DNA of 63,162 nt from Prevotella sp. UBA2725 (GTDB lineage Bacteria; Bacteroidota; Bacteroidia; Bacteroidales; Bacteroidaceae), in NCBI GenBank assembly GCA_002353825.1, contig DEKJ01000019.1, forward strand, positions 4,116 to 67,277, given 5' to 3'. Made by a program: the position numbers and the translations under genes. Below, in pieces: positions 43,569-54,433 of the stretch (its first letter is position 1; each line of letters begins with the position of its first letter). Under the pieces are notes generated by a model. The model saw only the letters and a list, made by a program, of their open reading frames with translations. It searched no databases and was not told the DNA's origin.

Positions 43569-45815
43569 TTACAGCGTCTCGTGTGCCTGACGTGCGATGA
43601 CATCGAGCTGCTGCTCGCGTGTGAGGTCGATGAACTTCACAGCGTAGCCACTCACACGGATAGTGAAGTTAGCATACTCGGGCTTCTCCGGATGCTCCAT
43701 GGCATCCTTGAGCTTGTCCACACCGAAGACGTTGACGTTGAGGTGATGAGCACCTTTGTCGAAGTAACCGTCCATGACCCCTACGAGCGTCTTGGCACGC
43801 TGCTCATCGTTGTGGCCGAGTGCGTTCGGGCTGATGGTCTGCGTGTTGGAGATACCGTCGAGTGCATACTTATACGGCAGCTTAGCCACAGAGTTGAGGG
43901 AAGCAAGGAGACCGTTCTTCTCAGCGCCATAACTTGGGTTGGCACCCGGAGAGAGAGGAGCGCCGGCCTTACGTCCATCGGGCATGTTGCTCGTGTACTT
44001 ACCATACACCACGTTAGAAGTGATGGTGAGGATGGAGGTCGTAGGCTCAGAGTTACGATAAGTGTGGTGCTTCTTAACCATGCCGATGAACGTCTTGAGG
44101 AGCCATACTGCGATGTCGTCTGCACGATCATCGTCGTTGCCGTAGCGTGGGAAGTCACCCTCGGTCTTGAACTCCAAGGGAAAGCCGGTCTCATCGCGGA
44201 TGATGTTCACCTTGGCGTATTTGATGGCAGAGATAGAGTCGACGACATGAGAGAAGCCGGCGATACCTGTAGCGAAGGTGCGGCGCACATCAGTGTCGAT
44301 GAGTGCCATCTCTTCTGCCTCATAGAAATATTTGTCGTGCATGTAATGGATGAGGTTCAGTGTCTTAACATAGACAGCAGCGAGCCACTCCATCATATCC
44401 ATGAAGCGCGGCATGAACTCCTCGTCGGTCACGACATCACCCTCGATAGGACGGTAAGCTGGACCTACCTGCTGACGTGTCTTACTATCTACGCCACCGC
44501 TGATGGCATAGGTCAGGCACTTGGCGAGGTTAGCGCGGGCACCGAAGAACTGCATCTCCTTACCAGTCTGAGTAGCACTGACGCAGCAGCAGATGCTGTA
44601 GTCGTCGCCCCATACCGGACGCATCACGTCGTCGTTCTCATACTGGATACTGCTTGTCTTCACGGAGATCATCGCAGCATAGCGCTTGAAAGTTTCCGGC
44701 AGACGACTGCTGTAGAGCACGGTGAGGTTAGGTTCGGGAGAAGGTCCCATGTTCTCCAAAGTGTGGAGGAAACGGAAGTCGTTCTTCGTCACCATGTGAC
44801 GGCCGTCCTGACCGATACCTGCCACCTCGAGTGTTGCCCATACGGGGTCACCAGAGAAGAGCTCGTTGTAGGAAGGAATACGAGCGAACTTCACCATACG
44901 GAACTTCATCACGAGATGGTCGATGAGCTCCTGGGCATCTTGCTCGGTGAGGGTGCCCTCGTTGAGATCGCGCTGGATATAGATATCGAGGAATGTAGAG
45001 ACACGGCCTACAGACATGGCTGCACCGTTCTGTGTCTTCACGGCACCGAGGTAACCGAAGTAGAGCCACTGCACAGCCTCGCGTGCGTTCGTAGCAGGCT
45101 GTGAGATATCGAAGCCATAGATTGCAGCCATGTCCTTCAAGCCCTTAAGGGCCTTGATCTGCATGGCAACCTCCTCGCGCAGGCGGACGACCTCATCGAT
45201 CATCTCGTGCTCACCCATGTTGGCGAGGTCGTTCTTCTTCTCCTCAATGAGACGGTCGATGCCATAGAGCGCCACACGACGATAGTCGCCTACGATGCGG
45301 CCGCGGCCGTAGGTGTCAGGAAGTCCAGTAAGAATATGATTGTGACGCACGAGTTTCATCTCTGGTGTGTAAGCGTCGAACACACCGTCGTTATGAGTCT
45401 TAACGTAATTGTGGAAAATGTCGTGTAACTTTGCAGATGGAGTGTAACCGTAAGTTGTACATGCTTGTTCAGCCATCTTGATACCGCCGTAGGGCATGAA
45501 AGCGCGCTTGAGGGGCTTGTCGGTTTGAAGACCTACAACTTTCTCTAAGTCTTTCGTCTTCTCATTGATGTAACCGGGACCGTAAGCTGTGAGCCCTGAG
45601 ACAACCTCTGTCTCCATGTCGAGCACGCCACCCTTGGCGCGTTCTTCTTTCTGTAACTTCTGTAGCTCACCCCAGAGCGTATCTGTAGCCGCAGTGGGCC
45701 CTGTAAGGAATGTTTCGTCTCCTTCGTACTGAGTGTAGTTGTGCTGAATAAAATCTCTGAGATTAATCTCATCTTTCCAGCGTGTTCCGCTGAAATTACG
45801 CCAAGCGTTGTTCAT
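43569..45815 (-). CDS. pflB: Formate C-acetyltransferase (pyruvate formate-lyase)
   Basis: Anaerobic split of pyruvate and CoA into acetyl-CoA and formate. The 748-residue protein has the active-site cysteines in YSICCCVSATQTGKEM and the radical glycine G723 in RVSGYAVKF. The length is close to E. coli PflB (760). Its leader has the promoter at 45893-45900 and a small CGTGC-TCGC-GCACG hairpin (45851-45864). pflA follows, so the enzyme and activator are co-transcribed. Confidence 0.97.
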   Translation of the reverse strand: MNNAWRNFSGTRWKDEINLRDFIQHNYTQYEGDETFLTGPTAATDTLWGELQKLQKEERAKGGVLDMETEVVSGLTAYGPGYINEKTKDLEKVVGLQTDKPLKRAFMPYGGIKMAEQACTTYGYTPSAKLHDIFHNYVKTHNDGVFDAYTPEMKLVRHNHILTGLPDTYGRGRIVGDYRRVALYGIDRLIEEKKNDLANMGEHEMIDEVVRLREEVAMQIKALKGLKDMAAIYGFDISQPATNAREAVQWLYFGYLGAVKTQNGAAMSVGRVSTFLDIYIQRDLNEGTLTEQDAQELIDHLVMKFRMVKFARIPSYNELFSGDPVWATLEVAGIGQDGRHMVTKNDFRFLHTLENMGPSPEPNLTVLYSSRLPETFKRYAAMISVKTSSIQYENDDVMRPVWGDDYSICCCVSATQTGKEMQFFGARANLAKCLTYAISGGVDSKTRQQVGPAYRPIEGDVVTDEEFMPRFMDMMEWLAAVYVKTLNLIHYMHDKYFYEAEEMALIDTDVRRTFATGIAGFSHVVDSISAIKYAKVNIIRDETGFPLEFKTEGDFPRYGNDDDRADDIAVWLLKTFIGMVKKHHTYRNSEPTTSILTITSNVVYGKYTSNMPDGRKAGAPLSPGANPSYGAEKNGLLASLNSVAKLPYKYALDGISNTQTISPNALGHNDEQRAKTLVGVMDGYFDKGAHHLNVNVFGVDKLKDAMEHPEKPEYANFTIRVSGYAVKFIDLTREQQLDVIARQAHETL

Positions 45816-45892
45816 AGTGCGTGGTTAAATTTAAATTAATGAATGAGGCGCGTGCTCGCGCACGATTGCCATGTTGAGATTGCAAAGTTAGC

Positions 45893-45900
45893 AATAATAA
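45893..45900 (-). promoter_or_regulatory. Putative -7 element for pflB-pflA
   Basis: Minus strand TAACTTTG, about 78 nt upstream of the pflB start. Confidence 0.6.
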
Positions 45901-45944
45901 TTGAGACGTGCAAGGATTTTTAGTTAGTAGATATTAAAATATGT

Positions 45945-45963
45945 GCAGTCGCCATGCGACTGC
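45945..45963 (-). terminator. Hairpin after sprA
   Basis: GCAGTCGC-CAT-GCGACTGC, an 8-bp perfect stem with a 3-nt loop, about 20 nt past the sprA stop. Minus strand then reads ACATATTTTAATATC, with a weak U-tract. Confidence 0.6.
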
Positions 45964-45982
45964 GTACGCAACACTTCTGTTC

Positions 45983-48900
45983 TTACCTCGTCAGCGAGAA
46001 CTTGATGCTCAGACCGAAGTCCTGCGTCGTAGTAGGGTAGCTGCTTGAGGCGAGGAGCGGCGTGTTCGTCTGTCGGTCGAGGTAGAAACTCATGGACATG
46101 AGCTTTGAGAGCGTGTACTCGGCTGAGAAGGAGAGCTTGAAGGCGGTGTTGCCACTCGATGCCGTGGAGGTCACGGTGGCGATGTCGCGTGTGATGGCAG
46201 CTTGCTTGCGATAACTCAGATCGAGGCGCAGGTTCAATGCGTGGTTGGCCGAAGAGGTGTTGGCTGTTGAGGTGTTGGCTGTTGATGAATTGTTCTTGGT
46301 ATTCTTAGAGCCCGAACTACTGCTTCTTGAAGACCGGTGCTTCGTGTTACCCAACCCAAAGAGGTTGAAGTTGTTGATACGCCATCCCCATCCGAAGACC
46401 CAGTCCTTGCTGATCGCCTCGTTGACCTGCACGGAGGTCATGGAGAGCGAGGTGGCACGTGTCTGCTGATACTCGAGCTTTGCCGTCATGTTGTTGAGGA
46501 ACGTGACACTGAGACCGAGCAACGGCGCGAACGACTCATTGATACTCACCGTAGATACGTTGTACATCGAGTTAGGAATCGGGTTACCTGTCGTGGCGTC
46601 GGTAATGAAACCGAGCACATCGTTGCCCGCTAAGGAAGCGAAAGTGGAGTAGCTCTGGTACGAGCCCACGGCAAAGATACTCTTGTAGGAGTGATTGATG
46701 TTTACCGAACGGAAGTGATCACGGAACCACGGCAGGTTGCTCAGTCCACCGTAGCTGATGGTCCAGTTCGGCATCATATGCATGAGCGAAGGGAAGATGT
46801 CAAGACTCTTGCCATTGCCGGAAGTGTAAGCCGAGAGGAACGCGGGCACGAGGACGTCGGCGGAGTAGGCGTTTACTCCACCGTTGGCGGCATCGAAGGT
46901 CTTACCTGCAAGAGTTGTACCTTGCGGATAGACGGTACCCGCATAGCGTGCCTCTACACGCTGGCGGAACGATTCGAGGGAAGCGCAGAACTTATTGAAC
47001 GTCTTCGACTTGTAGCCGTTGTTTGCTGAGCCGATACCGTCAAAGGCTGACTTCAGTGAGATCGTTGTCATCGTGAAGGAGCCTGTCTGAGTCGTTGGGT
47101 TCCCCTGATACATATATTCAATACTGCGTGCTCTCGTCACGGCGCGGGCTGCATTGAGGTCAATCTTGAAACCTTTGATGGGCTCGAGTGTAGCACGGAC
47201 GTTGAGGTTCTCTGTAGAGTTTGTTGTAGCGGGAGTAGAGACACTGTCCGCCATCAGCAGCCAGTTGTTCTCTTTTGCCTTGTTGATATAGCTGTCTCCT
47301 ACGAAACCGAAGGCGAAGTCGAGACCCGGTGAGAGCACATGGTTGCCACGTGTCTGACCGAAGGCCTTGCCGATGGTCGGCATGAAGCCAGGGAGCGACA
47401 TGGCATACTGGTTACTGTAGCTGATACTTGCCGACCGCACCATCATCGCTAAGCGCGCGAGGGTCTGGGCCGTCTTGTACCAACCTTTCTCCTCCAATGG
47501 AGGCAGGGTGACAACGGAGAGCTTCAACTTCAGCGCAGAGTCGACCTTGTTCTTGATGCGAATCTTGTTGTCGCCGACTTTACGGAACTTCAGTTTATAG
47601 AGCTTGCCGTCCATCGTGCGGGCAGAGACGACAATGCGCTTCGTCCGTTTGTTGTGAGCCACGGTGAGGGTGGTGTCGGGAAGTAGTGTGATCTCTTTCT
47701 CGAAGGCGTTGCGGTTCTTCGGAAGTGCTTTCTTCTTAGCGGCCTCCTCCTTCTGCTTCTTCTGCCAGTCGGCAACAGCCTTGTCAGGATCCTTGCCGTC
47801 TTTCACAGCTTGCTCACGGATCTTCTTGATCTCGTCGGCTTGTTTCTTCTTCTCAGCCTCCTTCTTTTTCTTCTCCTGCTCGCGCTGGGCATCCGTCTTG
47901 CGGTAAGTTGTCTTGTCGAATCGCTCGTTGGCTTTCTTGAGGAAAGGCACGAGATTGTAGAGCTTCGTGAAGTCGAAGTTGCCGTTGATCTGCAGTTGTC
48001 TATTGTTGGCGATGGTGTTGCCGAGGTTCGTGCCGTCCTCGAGCTCTGTGCCTCGCTGCCACGTATAGGTGGCGTTATAGGTAGCATCGGTACGCATCCA
48101 CGAGAAGACAGGGATGAGGTTCAATGGCACCTGGTAACTGGCAGTGAACGTCTGCTGGTAGTCGAGTGGAGTACCGAAGTGACGGATGCTCGTCCACACC
48201 GAGTCCTTCCAAGCCTGGTACCTGTCTGGGTAGAGGTCTTTGTTGACGGGGGTATAGGGTTCTTCAATCTCCGAGTTTGTTGCACTCTGGAAGTTCATGT
48301 GGAGGTTCTTCGTCAGGTCCCAGCGCATGGAGAATTCACGGTTCCAAAGGAACTGCTCTGAGAAGGTGACGGGCAATTCAGAGTTTTCTGTCGACTCCAT
48401 GTCGCGTTCCTGCAACTCATAGTAGGAGCGGGTCATGTCTGAGTTGAAACCTACGCTCTGCGGCAGATAATTGAAGCCGAGGCTGCGTGCAAGGTCGAGC
48501 CACTTACTGCGGTTCTTGATCTTCTTGAACGGTTCCCATGTCTTATAGACCGGAGACCATGCATAGTTGAGGGTCCCTTGCCAGTTGTCTTCATTCTCAT
48601 AGACCGTTGTTTCACCCTGCGTATGCTGATGCGAGTGAGAATAAGTGAATGAAAAGTTGGCGGGATCGTACGGCATCGGATGCCGCTTCGTCTGAATACC
48701 GACGCGCGCGTTGGACACAGAGAAGTTCGTATTGGTCACCTTTGTCACTGCAATGTTCTCGATAGAGTCGCGCTCCTGTTTGGCGGCGGCGGCATCTAGT
48801 GCATCCTTCAGTTCCATATCGGTGTCGAGCGGATTGTATTTCGGCGTTGTAGTCTGCTTCGAAACACTGTAATAGACAGGGATGGAGACCTTCGCCTTGT

Positions 48901-51900
48901 CGGGGAAGAACTTACCGAGCTCCAGGCTCGTGGTGACCTGGAGGTTCGACTGACTGTCCTGTGTGCGGGAGCTGACGCCATCCTCGAGACCGCCGAAGCC
49001 TTCCGAAACATACTTACCTTGCACGTTGACTGATCCCATGTCAGACAACTGCACATTGAGATTACCGTCAGCAGCCCAGCCACCGGTACTGTTGTATTCC
49101 TTTAGACGCAGTTCATCGACCCACACCTCACCACTCTTTTGTTCTCCAGAAAGGTTGCGGATACCGATGATCATCGTCTTGATCTCACCGAGCGTAGGAT
49201 TACCCATCACCGTCACTTTATTGTTTGGGTGGTCAGCATCGTACGCCTCATAGGCTCGTGTAAAGGACGCTGTACCGAGGGCGCGTGCACGGTTACGCTC
49301 GCGCTTTACATTGGTGAAGAGCGTCAGCGGAATGTCGAGCATGTTGTCCTCCGGCCACACCTTCTTGATATCCGTGATGTTGTAGCGGCTGTATTTATTG
49401 CTTGCAGGTGTGAGTTTCAGTGGAATCTGATACTCATAATAGTTGCTCTTATAGTCGGATCCGAGTCGGATGAAGATGGCGAGCTCGTTGTCCTGCAGGT
49501 TCGTTGAGTTCGTCTCCTCGGCGTTGGCGTGAACGAACATCTGCAGACGCTTGTATTTGCGTACGTCAAGGGTTGTGTTCTTATATACGCACTTTGCCTC
49601 ACCAGGGGAGAGGTGGTCGACATTGAGCTGCAACGACTGTTCATCGCTCTCGACAAGCTGAGGCTGTGTCGGGTCTTGCTCACGCTGGATGCCCGGTGGC
49701 AGCACATAGTTGACCGGCAGCTTGTCGTTGTTCTCCTCGATGCTGACAGAAGCCGTTGTGAGCGTGCCGGTCTGTGAGGCAGCGTTGTCAAGATTCTGTG
49801 TATAGACACGCCACGTGCCGCGCACGAGGTCGAGGGAGGCAAAGCGCAGCACTACGGGCTTGGAGAAGCCGGTGAGGAACATACGCATGAAACGGATACT
49901 GGAGAAGTCGCTGATGCCCCCCACACGTTTCTCATACTCGTCCACGGGAATACGGAAGAGGTACCACGTGAAGGTCTTAACCCCCTGACGTGTGCTCGAT
50001 GCTGCATCGCGCTTGTCCACGATGAAGTTCTTACCGACCTGAAGATCCTCGGGGCGGATGGAGACATGATACTGATAGTATTTCTCGTATTCGTTAAGAG
50101 TATAGTCCTGGTTGATATCCTCCACGTCAGGCCCGCTCTTATAAGATGTGTCGTAGGTCTCCGTGCGGTTGTCAGAGTCGGGAGAGTTGCCTTGTGGGTT
50201 GTTGATATATTTGTATCTGCGAAGAATGTCGAAACGCGCGTTGTCGTAGTCGGTGCCACGGAAATAATGATAGTCGTCGTGTGCAGGGTCAGCCCAGATA
50301 GAGTCGAAGACAGCCTGCGACACCTTGCCCTGGATCTGCTTGAGGAAATCCTGATAACTGTCGAACGTCTGCTCCTCGGCATCCGTGAGACCATTGAAAC
50401 CAACATCCTGCAAGGCGCGGGCACCCTTCGACGTGGCGAAAGCATAGGTCTGCGTCGTCTGTGTCGGGATCTTACCCCACTGCGTATAGGTGAATGAGGA
50501 AGAGCCGTCAACAGGAAGTCCGCTCTCATAAAACTTCTTTCCGTCCTTCAGCACATCCTCTGACACCTCACCGAGGTTGATATAGAAGTCACCGCCACTC
50601 GCTGTTTCTCCCTTCTGCTCCTCGTGGATGAACGGATCGAGCATCCAAAATTCCACATACTCGATGTTGGCTTGCTGGAAGTCGTTGGTGTCGAGACGTC
50701 GCATCATGCCGCCCCAGTGTTGTGTGGGGTTGTTCAGTGTACCATCGTAGTTGAGGTCCGGGTTGAAGTTGTACGGACCACGCTCGTTAGGATAGTAGGC
50801 AATGTTCATCACGGAGAGCGTTGAGGTAGCGCCATTGTAACTGCTCTGGTCACGGTTCGGATAGAGCTCGCGCACATAGACCTCACGCATGTAAGGGTCG
50901 GAGAGCATGGCGAGGTCGCTCTTGATATACGACGGAGTCAAAGAAGAAGAACGGCGGGTGAAGAGCGGATCGATGGTGTACCATGCCATCTGCGAACGGT
51001 TGTAGCCCGAGCGCAGTGTGGTCTTGTCGGTGCTCTCAGCAAACATTGTGGGGACGGAGGAGAGAATCCAGGCCGTTGGGTCAAGGACGGAAATCTTATC
51101 CGTGGAAGCCTCGAAGTCATCGATGTAAGAAGCATTGTCCTGAACACCGCTCGCCTGACCGGCGAAGAGCTTGGCAAACTCTCCCGTGAACGAGATCTGG
51201 GAAGGCTGCGTGAGGTGAAGGAACGGGATTTTGTCGAGGGCGTTTGTGAGCCACTGACTCTCGTGTTTCCAGTTGATGTTGAAACCCACGATGGTGTTGT
51301 TCACAGGCTCTGCGCCCATGGCGACCTTTGTCGTCAGGGCTTGCTCACTGAGGTGCTGAACGGTACCCGAGAGCTGGAAGTTCTTCGAGAAGTCATACTC
51401 CCAGTTCATGCCGAACATCGTCTTACGCATCTGCGAGTAGTCGCTCTGACTCTCCAACGATACGTTTACCGTTGTTCCTGCATCGATGATACTCTGGTTG
51501 AGGATCGTCACTTCACCGGCTGAGTAGTCGACGGAGTAGTCGGTACCTTCGGTGAGCGTCACACCACCGGCAGTCACGACAACAGAGCCCTGCGGCACAT
51601 TGTAAGCGCCGAGGGAGATGACGTTGGCTTGCGTGCCACGGTACTGGCCTTGGAAGATATATTTGTCTTTCTCGGCTATCTGCTTGGCAATGGTCTTCGT
51701 GGAGTCGTAGAGCTCAGTGAAGGCGTATTTCTTTGCCACATCAGCAGGCACACCATGCTCCACGAGGGTCTTGTACATGTAACTACCGAACGGCTCAGCC
51801 ACAGGGAAGAACACGCGACCGTTGCTCACGGTGTAGCCTTCTACATAGTCGAAATAGCCATTGCTGTGTGCTTTGTTGTTATTGTCGAGGCGGTCGGCAC

Positions 51901-53530
51901 CGAGGAGCTTGATAAGTGTCGTGCTCTTGACCTGCTGCTCGGGGATATAACTGAGGTAGACGCCGGTAGTGTCGCTCTGATATTTGACGTCGAGGCGGAA
52001 CTTCTCTTTCTCCACCGTGGAGGCGAGATAGTAGACGTTCTTCATCATCAACGGCCAGTTGCCTTGCGAGGGGTTGTTGCTCGTGTTCTTTAGTGACTTC
52101 ACGAAGAGTGCTTGCTTCGTGTCGGTGATGTCGCTGGCAAACTCACCTACCTGATAGGTTCGGCCACCGTAGGTATATTCATACGCCACGGCAAGCACCT
52201 GATCGGTCTGCAGTGAAGTCTTCAGTGAGACGTAGCCGAGGGCATTGTTCACCGTATACTCAGAAGAGGACAGCAGACGTGCGCTCTGCAGTTTCTCATA
52301 GTCGGTGCCACCTTTCAGTCCTGCTCCGTCGAGGACCGTCGATGTCTGGTCGATGTCGCGGGCAGCACTGTAGGTGTTTGTCATCGTCTCATATTCCGTG
52401 TTGGCGGCATTGGCCGGCACGGGGAAGCCTGTCGTGGTCCAACGGCTGTTGCTCACCTTGCTGTTCTCTCCGAGGTCCGTAAGGGCGATGATGTTTCGGG
52501 TGCTCGTCGTCGTACCGGTCTTGTTCGTCACCCAGATCTCCACGCGGTTGATCGTCACACCCGTGGTGAGGTTCGGCAACGTCTTCATGCCGGCATCGTA
52601 ATGGTCGTGGAAATATTGTGAGAGGAAAAAGTGACGGTTCTCTTCATAGTCGGCAGCATCCATCTCGAAAGAGGTCAACTGCTTGCCACCTTGTGAGGAC
52701 ACGCTCTTCGATGTACTCTTCTTCTGTGAGGCTACGAGCTGCAACTTCAGTTTACCGAACTGCAGGTCGGTGCGCAGACCGAAGAGCGAGGAGGCGCCTT
52801 GGACAAGCGAAGAGTTGGAAGGGAACGAGACGTTGCCGCCCTCAACGAGTTTCACGATCTCATCCTCCTTGCCATCGTATTTCAACTTCATGTTCTGCGC
52901 ATCGAAGTCGAACGTGGCATCGGTGTTGTAGTTGAGGTTCATGTTGACCTTGTCACCGACGCGTCCGTTCATGTTGAAGTTGATCTTCTCGTCGAAGTCG
53001 AGTGAGGTCTTTTTACGGGAGCGTACAGGCAGCGACGGGTTGTCGATATTCTTATAGGTACCACCGAACTTCAGTTCTGCTGTTCCTTGGGTGCGGATGC
53101 GCACACCGCCAGGGCCGAAGATCTTCTCTGCGGGGCCGAGGTCAAAGTGCATGTCGGTGAAGTCGAACTTCTCCTTGCCTTTCTGTTTGAATATCTCGCT
53201 GTTCTTGCCACGGTAGTAAGCGTCACGCCAGTGCTTACCGCTCCATTCCATATACTCTTCGGGCGTCATCATGATCGGCGCAGCGAGATAAGTGTCGCCG
53301 AGGCGGGTACCGATGATGTATCGGTTGATGGTGTCGTTGTAGACAACATCATATTTGATGCCATCGGGTCGTTGCAGATCCATGGAGCCCTGGTCGAGGT
53401 CATCGTAGGTGATCGGTGTTGTACGTTGTATCTTCCACCGCGTATGCAGGCTGTCGGAAGGCATGGCAGCCCAGCTCGCCACACTTGTGACGAGCAACAG
53501 CATAAAGAGTATGAATGCCTTCCTGAGCAT
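45983..53530 (-). CDS. sprA: Type 9 secretion translocon protein SprA
   Basis: The outer-membrane pore of the Bacteroidetes type 9 secretion system. The 2515 residues match the large SprA family. Signal peptide at about 1-22. The body is one giant beta barrel, with NYNTDATFDFDAQNMKLKY and QTLARLAMMVRSASISYSN, and many aromatic-rich repeats. A very charged stretch at about 1875-1935 (EKKKKEAEKKK, then KKQKEEAAKKK) is probably an exposed loop. The C-terminal strands end in DFGLSIKFSLTR. It starts 3 nt after ruvA, so the two share a transcript. The surface protein at 58862-63046 is a plausible substrate. Confidence 0.93.
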   Translation of the reverse strand: MLRKAFILFMLLLVTSVASWAAMPSDSLHTRWKIQRTTPITYDDLDQGSMDLQRPDGIKYDVVYNDTINRYIIGTRLGDTYLAAPIMMTPEEYMEWSGKHWRDAYYRGKNSEIFKQKGKEKFDFTDMHFDLGPAEKIFGPGGVRIRTQGTAELKFGGTYKNIDNPSLPVRSRKKTSLDFDEKINFNMNGRVGDKVNMNLNYNTDATFDFDAQNMKLKYDGKEDEIVKLVEGGNVSFPSNSSLVQGASSLFGLRTDLQFGKLKLQLVASQKKSTSKSVSSQGGKQLTSFEMDAADYEENRHFFLSQYFHDHYDAGMKTLPNLTTGVTINRVEIWVTNKTGTTTSTRNIIALTDLGENSKVSNSRWTTTGFPVPANAANTEYETMTNTYSAARDIDQTSTVLDGAGLKGGTDYEKLQSARLLSSSEYTVNNALGYVSLKTSLQTDQVLAVAYEYTYGGRTYQVGEFASDITDTKQALFVKSLKNTSNNPSQGNWPLMMKNVYYLASTVEKEKFRLDVKYQSDTTGVYLSYIPEQQVKSTTLIKLLGADRLDNNNKAHSNGYFDYVEGYTVSNGRVFFPVAEPFGSYMYKTLVEHGVPADVAKKYAFTELYDSTKTIAKQIAEKDKYIFQGQYRGTQANVISLGAYNVPQGSVVVTAGGVTLTEGTDYSVDYSAGEVTILNQSIIDAGTTVNVSLESQSDYSQMRKTMFGMNWEYDFSKNFQLSGTVQHLSEQALTTKVAMGAEPVNNTIVGFNINWKHESQWLTNALDKIPFLHLTQPSQISFTGEFAKLFAGQASGVQDNASYIDDFEASTDKISVLDPTAWILSSVPTMFAESTDKTTLRSGYNRSQMAWYTIDPLFTRRSSSLTPSYIKSDLAMLSDPYMREVYVRELYPNRDQSSYNGATSTLSVMNIAYYPNERGPYNFNPDLNYDGTLNNPTQHWGGMMRRLDTNDFQQANIEYVEFWMLDPFIHEEQKGETASGGDFYINLGEVSEDVLKDGKKFYESGLPVDGSSSFTYTQWGKIPTQTTQTYAFATSKGARALQDVGFNGLTDAEEQTFDSYQDFLKQIQGKVSQAVFDSIWADPAHDDYHYFRGTDYDNARFDILRRYKYINNPQGNSPDSDNRTETYDTSYKSGPDVEDINQDYTLNEYEKYYQYHVSIRPEDLQVGKNFIVDKRDAASSTRQGVKTFTWYLFRIPVDEYEKRVGGISDFSSIRFMRMFLTGFSKPVVLRFASLDLVRGTWRVYTQNLDNAASQTGTLTTASVSIEENNDKLPVNYVLPPGIQREQDPTQPQLVESDEQSLQLNVDHLSPGEAKCVYKNTTLDVRKYKRLQMFVHANAEETNSTNLQDNELAIFIRLGSDYKSNYYEYQIPLKLTPASNKYSRYNITDIKKVWPEDNMLDIPLTLFTNVKRERNRARALGTASFTRAYEAYDADHPNNKVTVMGNPTLGEIKTMIIGIRNLSGEQKSGEVWVDELRLKEYNSTGGWAADGNLNVQLSDMGSVNVQGKYVSEGFGGLEDGVSSRTQDSQSNLQVTTSLELGKFFPDKAKVSIPVYYSVSKQTTTPKYNPLDTDMELKDALDAAAAKQERDSIENIAVTKVTNTNFSVSNARVGIQTKRHPMPYDPANFSFTYSHSHQHTQGETTVYENEDNWQGTLNYAWSPVYKTWEPFKKIKNRSKWLDLARSLGFNYLPQSVGFNSDMTRSYYELQERDMESTENSELPVTFSEQFLWNREFSMRWDLTKNLHMNFQSATNSEIEEPYTPVNKDLYPDRYQAWKDSVWTSIRHFGTPLDYQQTFTASYQVPLNLIPVFSWMRTDATYNATYTWQRGTELEDGTNLGNTIANNRQLQINGNFDFTKLYNLVPFLKKANERFDKTTYRKTDAQREQEKKKKEAEKKKQADEIKKIREQAVKDGKDPDKAVADWQKKQKEEAAKKKALPKNRNAFEKEITLLPDTTLTVAHNKRTKRIVVSARTMDGKLYKLKFRKVGDNKIRIKNKVDSALKLKLSVVTLPPLEEKGWYKTAQTLARLAMMVRSASISYSNQYAMSLPGFMPTIGKAFGQTRGNHVLSPGLDFAFGFVGDSYINKAKENNWLLMADSVSTPATTNSTENLNVRATLEPIKGFKIDLNAARAVTRARSIEYMYQGNPTTQTGSFTMTTISLKSAFDGIGSANNGYKSKTFNKFCASLESFRQRVEARYAGTVYPQGTTLAGKTFDAANGGVNAYSADVLVPAFLSAYTSGNGKSLDIFPSLMHMMPNWTISYGGLSNLPWFRDHFRSVNINHSYKSIFAVGSYQSYSTFASLAGNDVLGFITDATTGNPIPNSMYNVSTVSINESFAPLLGLSVTFLNNMTAKLEYQQTRATSLSMTSVQVNEAISKDWVFGWGWRINNFNLFGLGNTKHRSSRSSSSGSKNTKNNSSTANTSTANTSSANHALNLRLDLSYRKQAAITRDIATVTSTASSGNTAFKLSFSAEYTLSKLMSMSFYLDRQTNTPLLASSSYPTTTQDFGLSIKFSLTR

Positions 53531-53533
53531 GCG

Positions 53534-54154
53534 TTATTTTATTCTCTTCAGCGCCTCCTTCACGACCATCTCCACTTGCATGTCGGGATGCTCTGTGAGG
53601 ATCTCGACAACGACCTTGGCCGATGGAGCAGGGGAGAAACCAAGCATTGTGAGGGCTGACACAGCCTCGTCTTTCACGGCAGTGTTCACCTGTGGACCGG
53701 CGTTGTGCGACTCCGAAACGTGGAGCTCGTCGGCGATACCTGTCGACACGATCTTGTCCTTGAGGTCAAGGATGACACGCTGCGCCGTCTTCAGTCCGAT
53801 GCCTTTGACACCCTTGATGAGCTTGTCGTCACCGTTGGCGATAGCGTTGCAAAGCTCTGCAGGCGTGAGACTTGAGAGCATCATACGTGCTGTGTTGGCA
53901 CCGATGCCTGAGACGGAGATGAGCATGCGGTAGAGGGAACGCTCCTGCTTCGTGGCGAAGCCATAGAGCGTGAAACTGTCGTCGCGACCGCCCGTCGTCA
54001 ACTGTTCATGGACATAGAGTTTCACTTCTTTCTGTCCTTGTATCTTTGTATAGGTTGAGAGTGAGATGTTGAGGGCATAGCCCACACCCACAGCCTCCAC
54101 GACGGCAAGGGCTGGTGTGAGGTCTGTCAACGCTCCTTTGATGTATTCAATCAT
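53534..54154 (-). CDS. ruvA: Holliday junction branch migration protein RuvA
   Basis: Binds four-way DNA junctions and loads RuvB. The 206-residue protein has an N-terminal OB domain (about 1-65), the helix-hairpin-helix region (SLYRMLISVSGIGANTARMMLSSL, LIKGVKGIGLKTAQRVILDL), and a C-terminal helical RuvB-binding domain. Length fits the family. First visible gene before sprA; no -7 element was seen in the upstream 54155-54475 region, which holds a palindrome. Confidence 0.95.
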   Translation of the reverse strand: MIEYIKGALTDLTPALAVVEAVGVGYALNISLSTYTKIQGQKEVKLYVHEQLTTGGRDDSFTLYGFATKQERSLYRMLISVSGIGANTARMMLSSLTPAELCNAIANGDDKLIKGVKGIGLKTAQRVILDLKDKIVSTGIADELHVSESHNAGPQVNTAVKDEAVSALTMLGFSPAPSAKVVVEILTEHPDMQVEMVVKEALKRIK

Positions 54155-54227
54155 GATATTGCATTATTATCCTTTATATAAACGCTATTCTATCTGCTTT
54201 ATTGTCTTGTCTTTCCGAAGATTATTA

Positions 54228-54348
54228 TTTCACACGGATTCTAAAGATTTTAAAGATGGTTACGCTGCTTTGCGGCTACACACCGTTAGCATCACCGCGT
54301 AGCGAATAGCGTAGCCATCTTTAAGATCTTTAAGATCCGTGTGAGAAA
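54228..54348. repeat. CACACGGAT palindrome upstream of ddh (121 nt)
   Basis: Imperfect inverted arms of about 50 nt: TTTCACACGGATTCTAAAG on the left and its near complement ...ATCCGTGTGAGAAA on the right. Each arm has AAAGAT(T/C)TTAAAGATG. It lies between ruvA and ddh. An inverted homologous copy lies at 55503-55643, so the two flank ddh. Confidence 0.85.
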
Positions 54349-54433
54349 GAACGATGTGTGAGTCTGGTAATCGTTATAATGTTACTAATTCATAAAATCG
54401 AAGGGAAAAGTGCGAGATCACAAATAAATCGCT

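Noticed and set aside
43581..45104. 507-residue open frame on the plus strand
   Set aside because: Antisense to pflB, whose active-site motifs are intact; no motif or start context supports it.
45851..45864. Hairpin CGTGC-TCGC-GCACG as a regulatory element in the pflB leader
   Set aside because: Only 5 bp of stem and no known regulator; kept as a note within the pflB entry.
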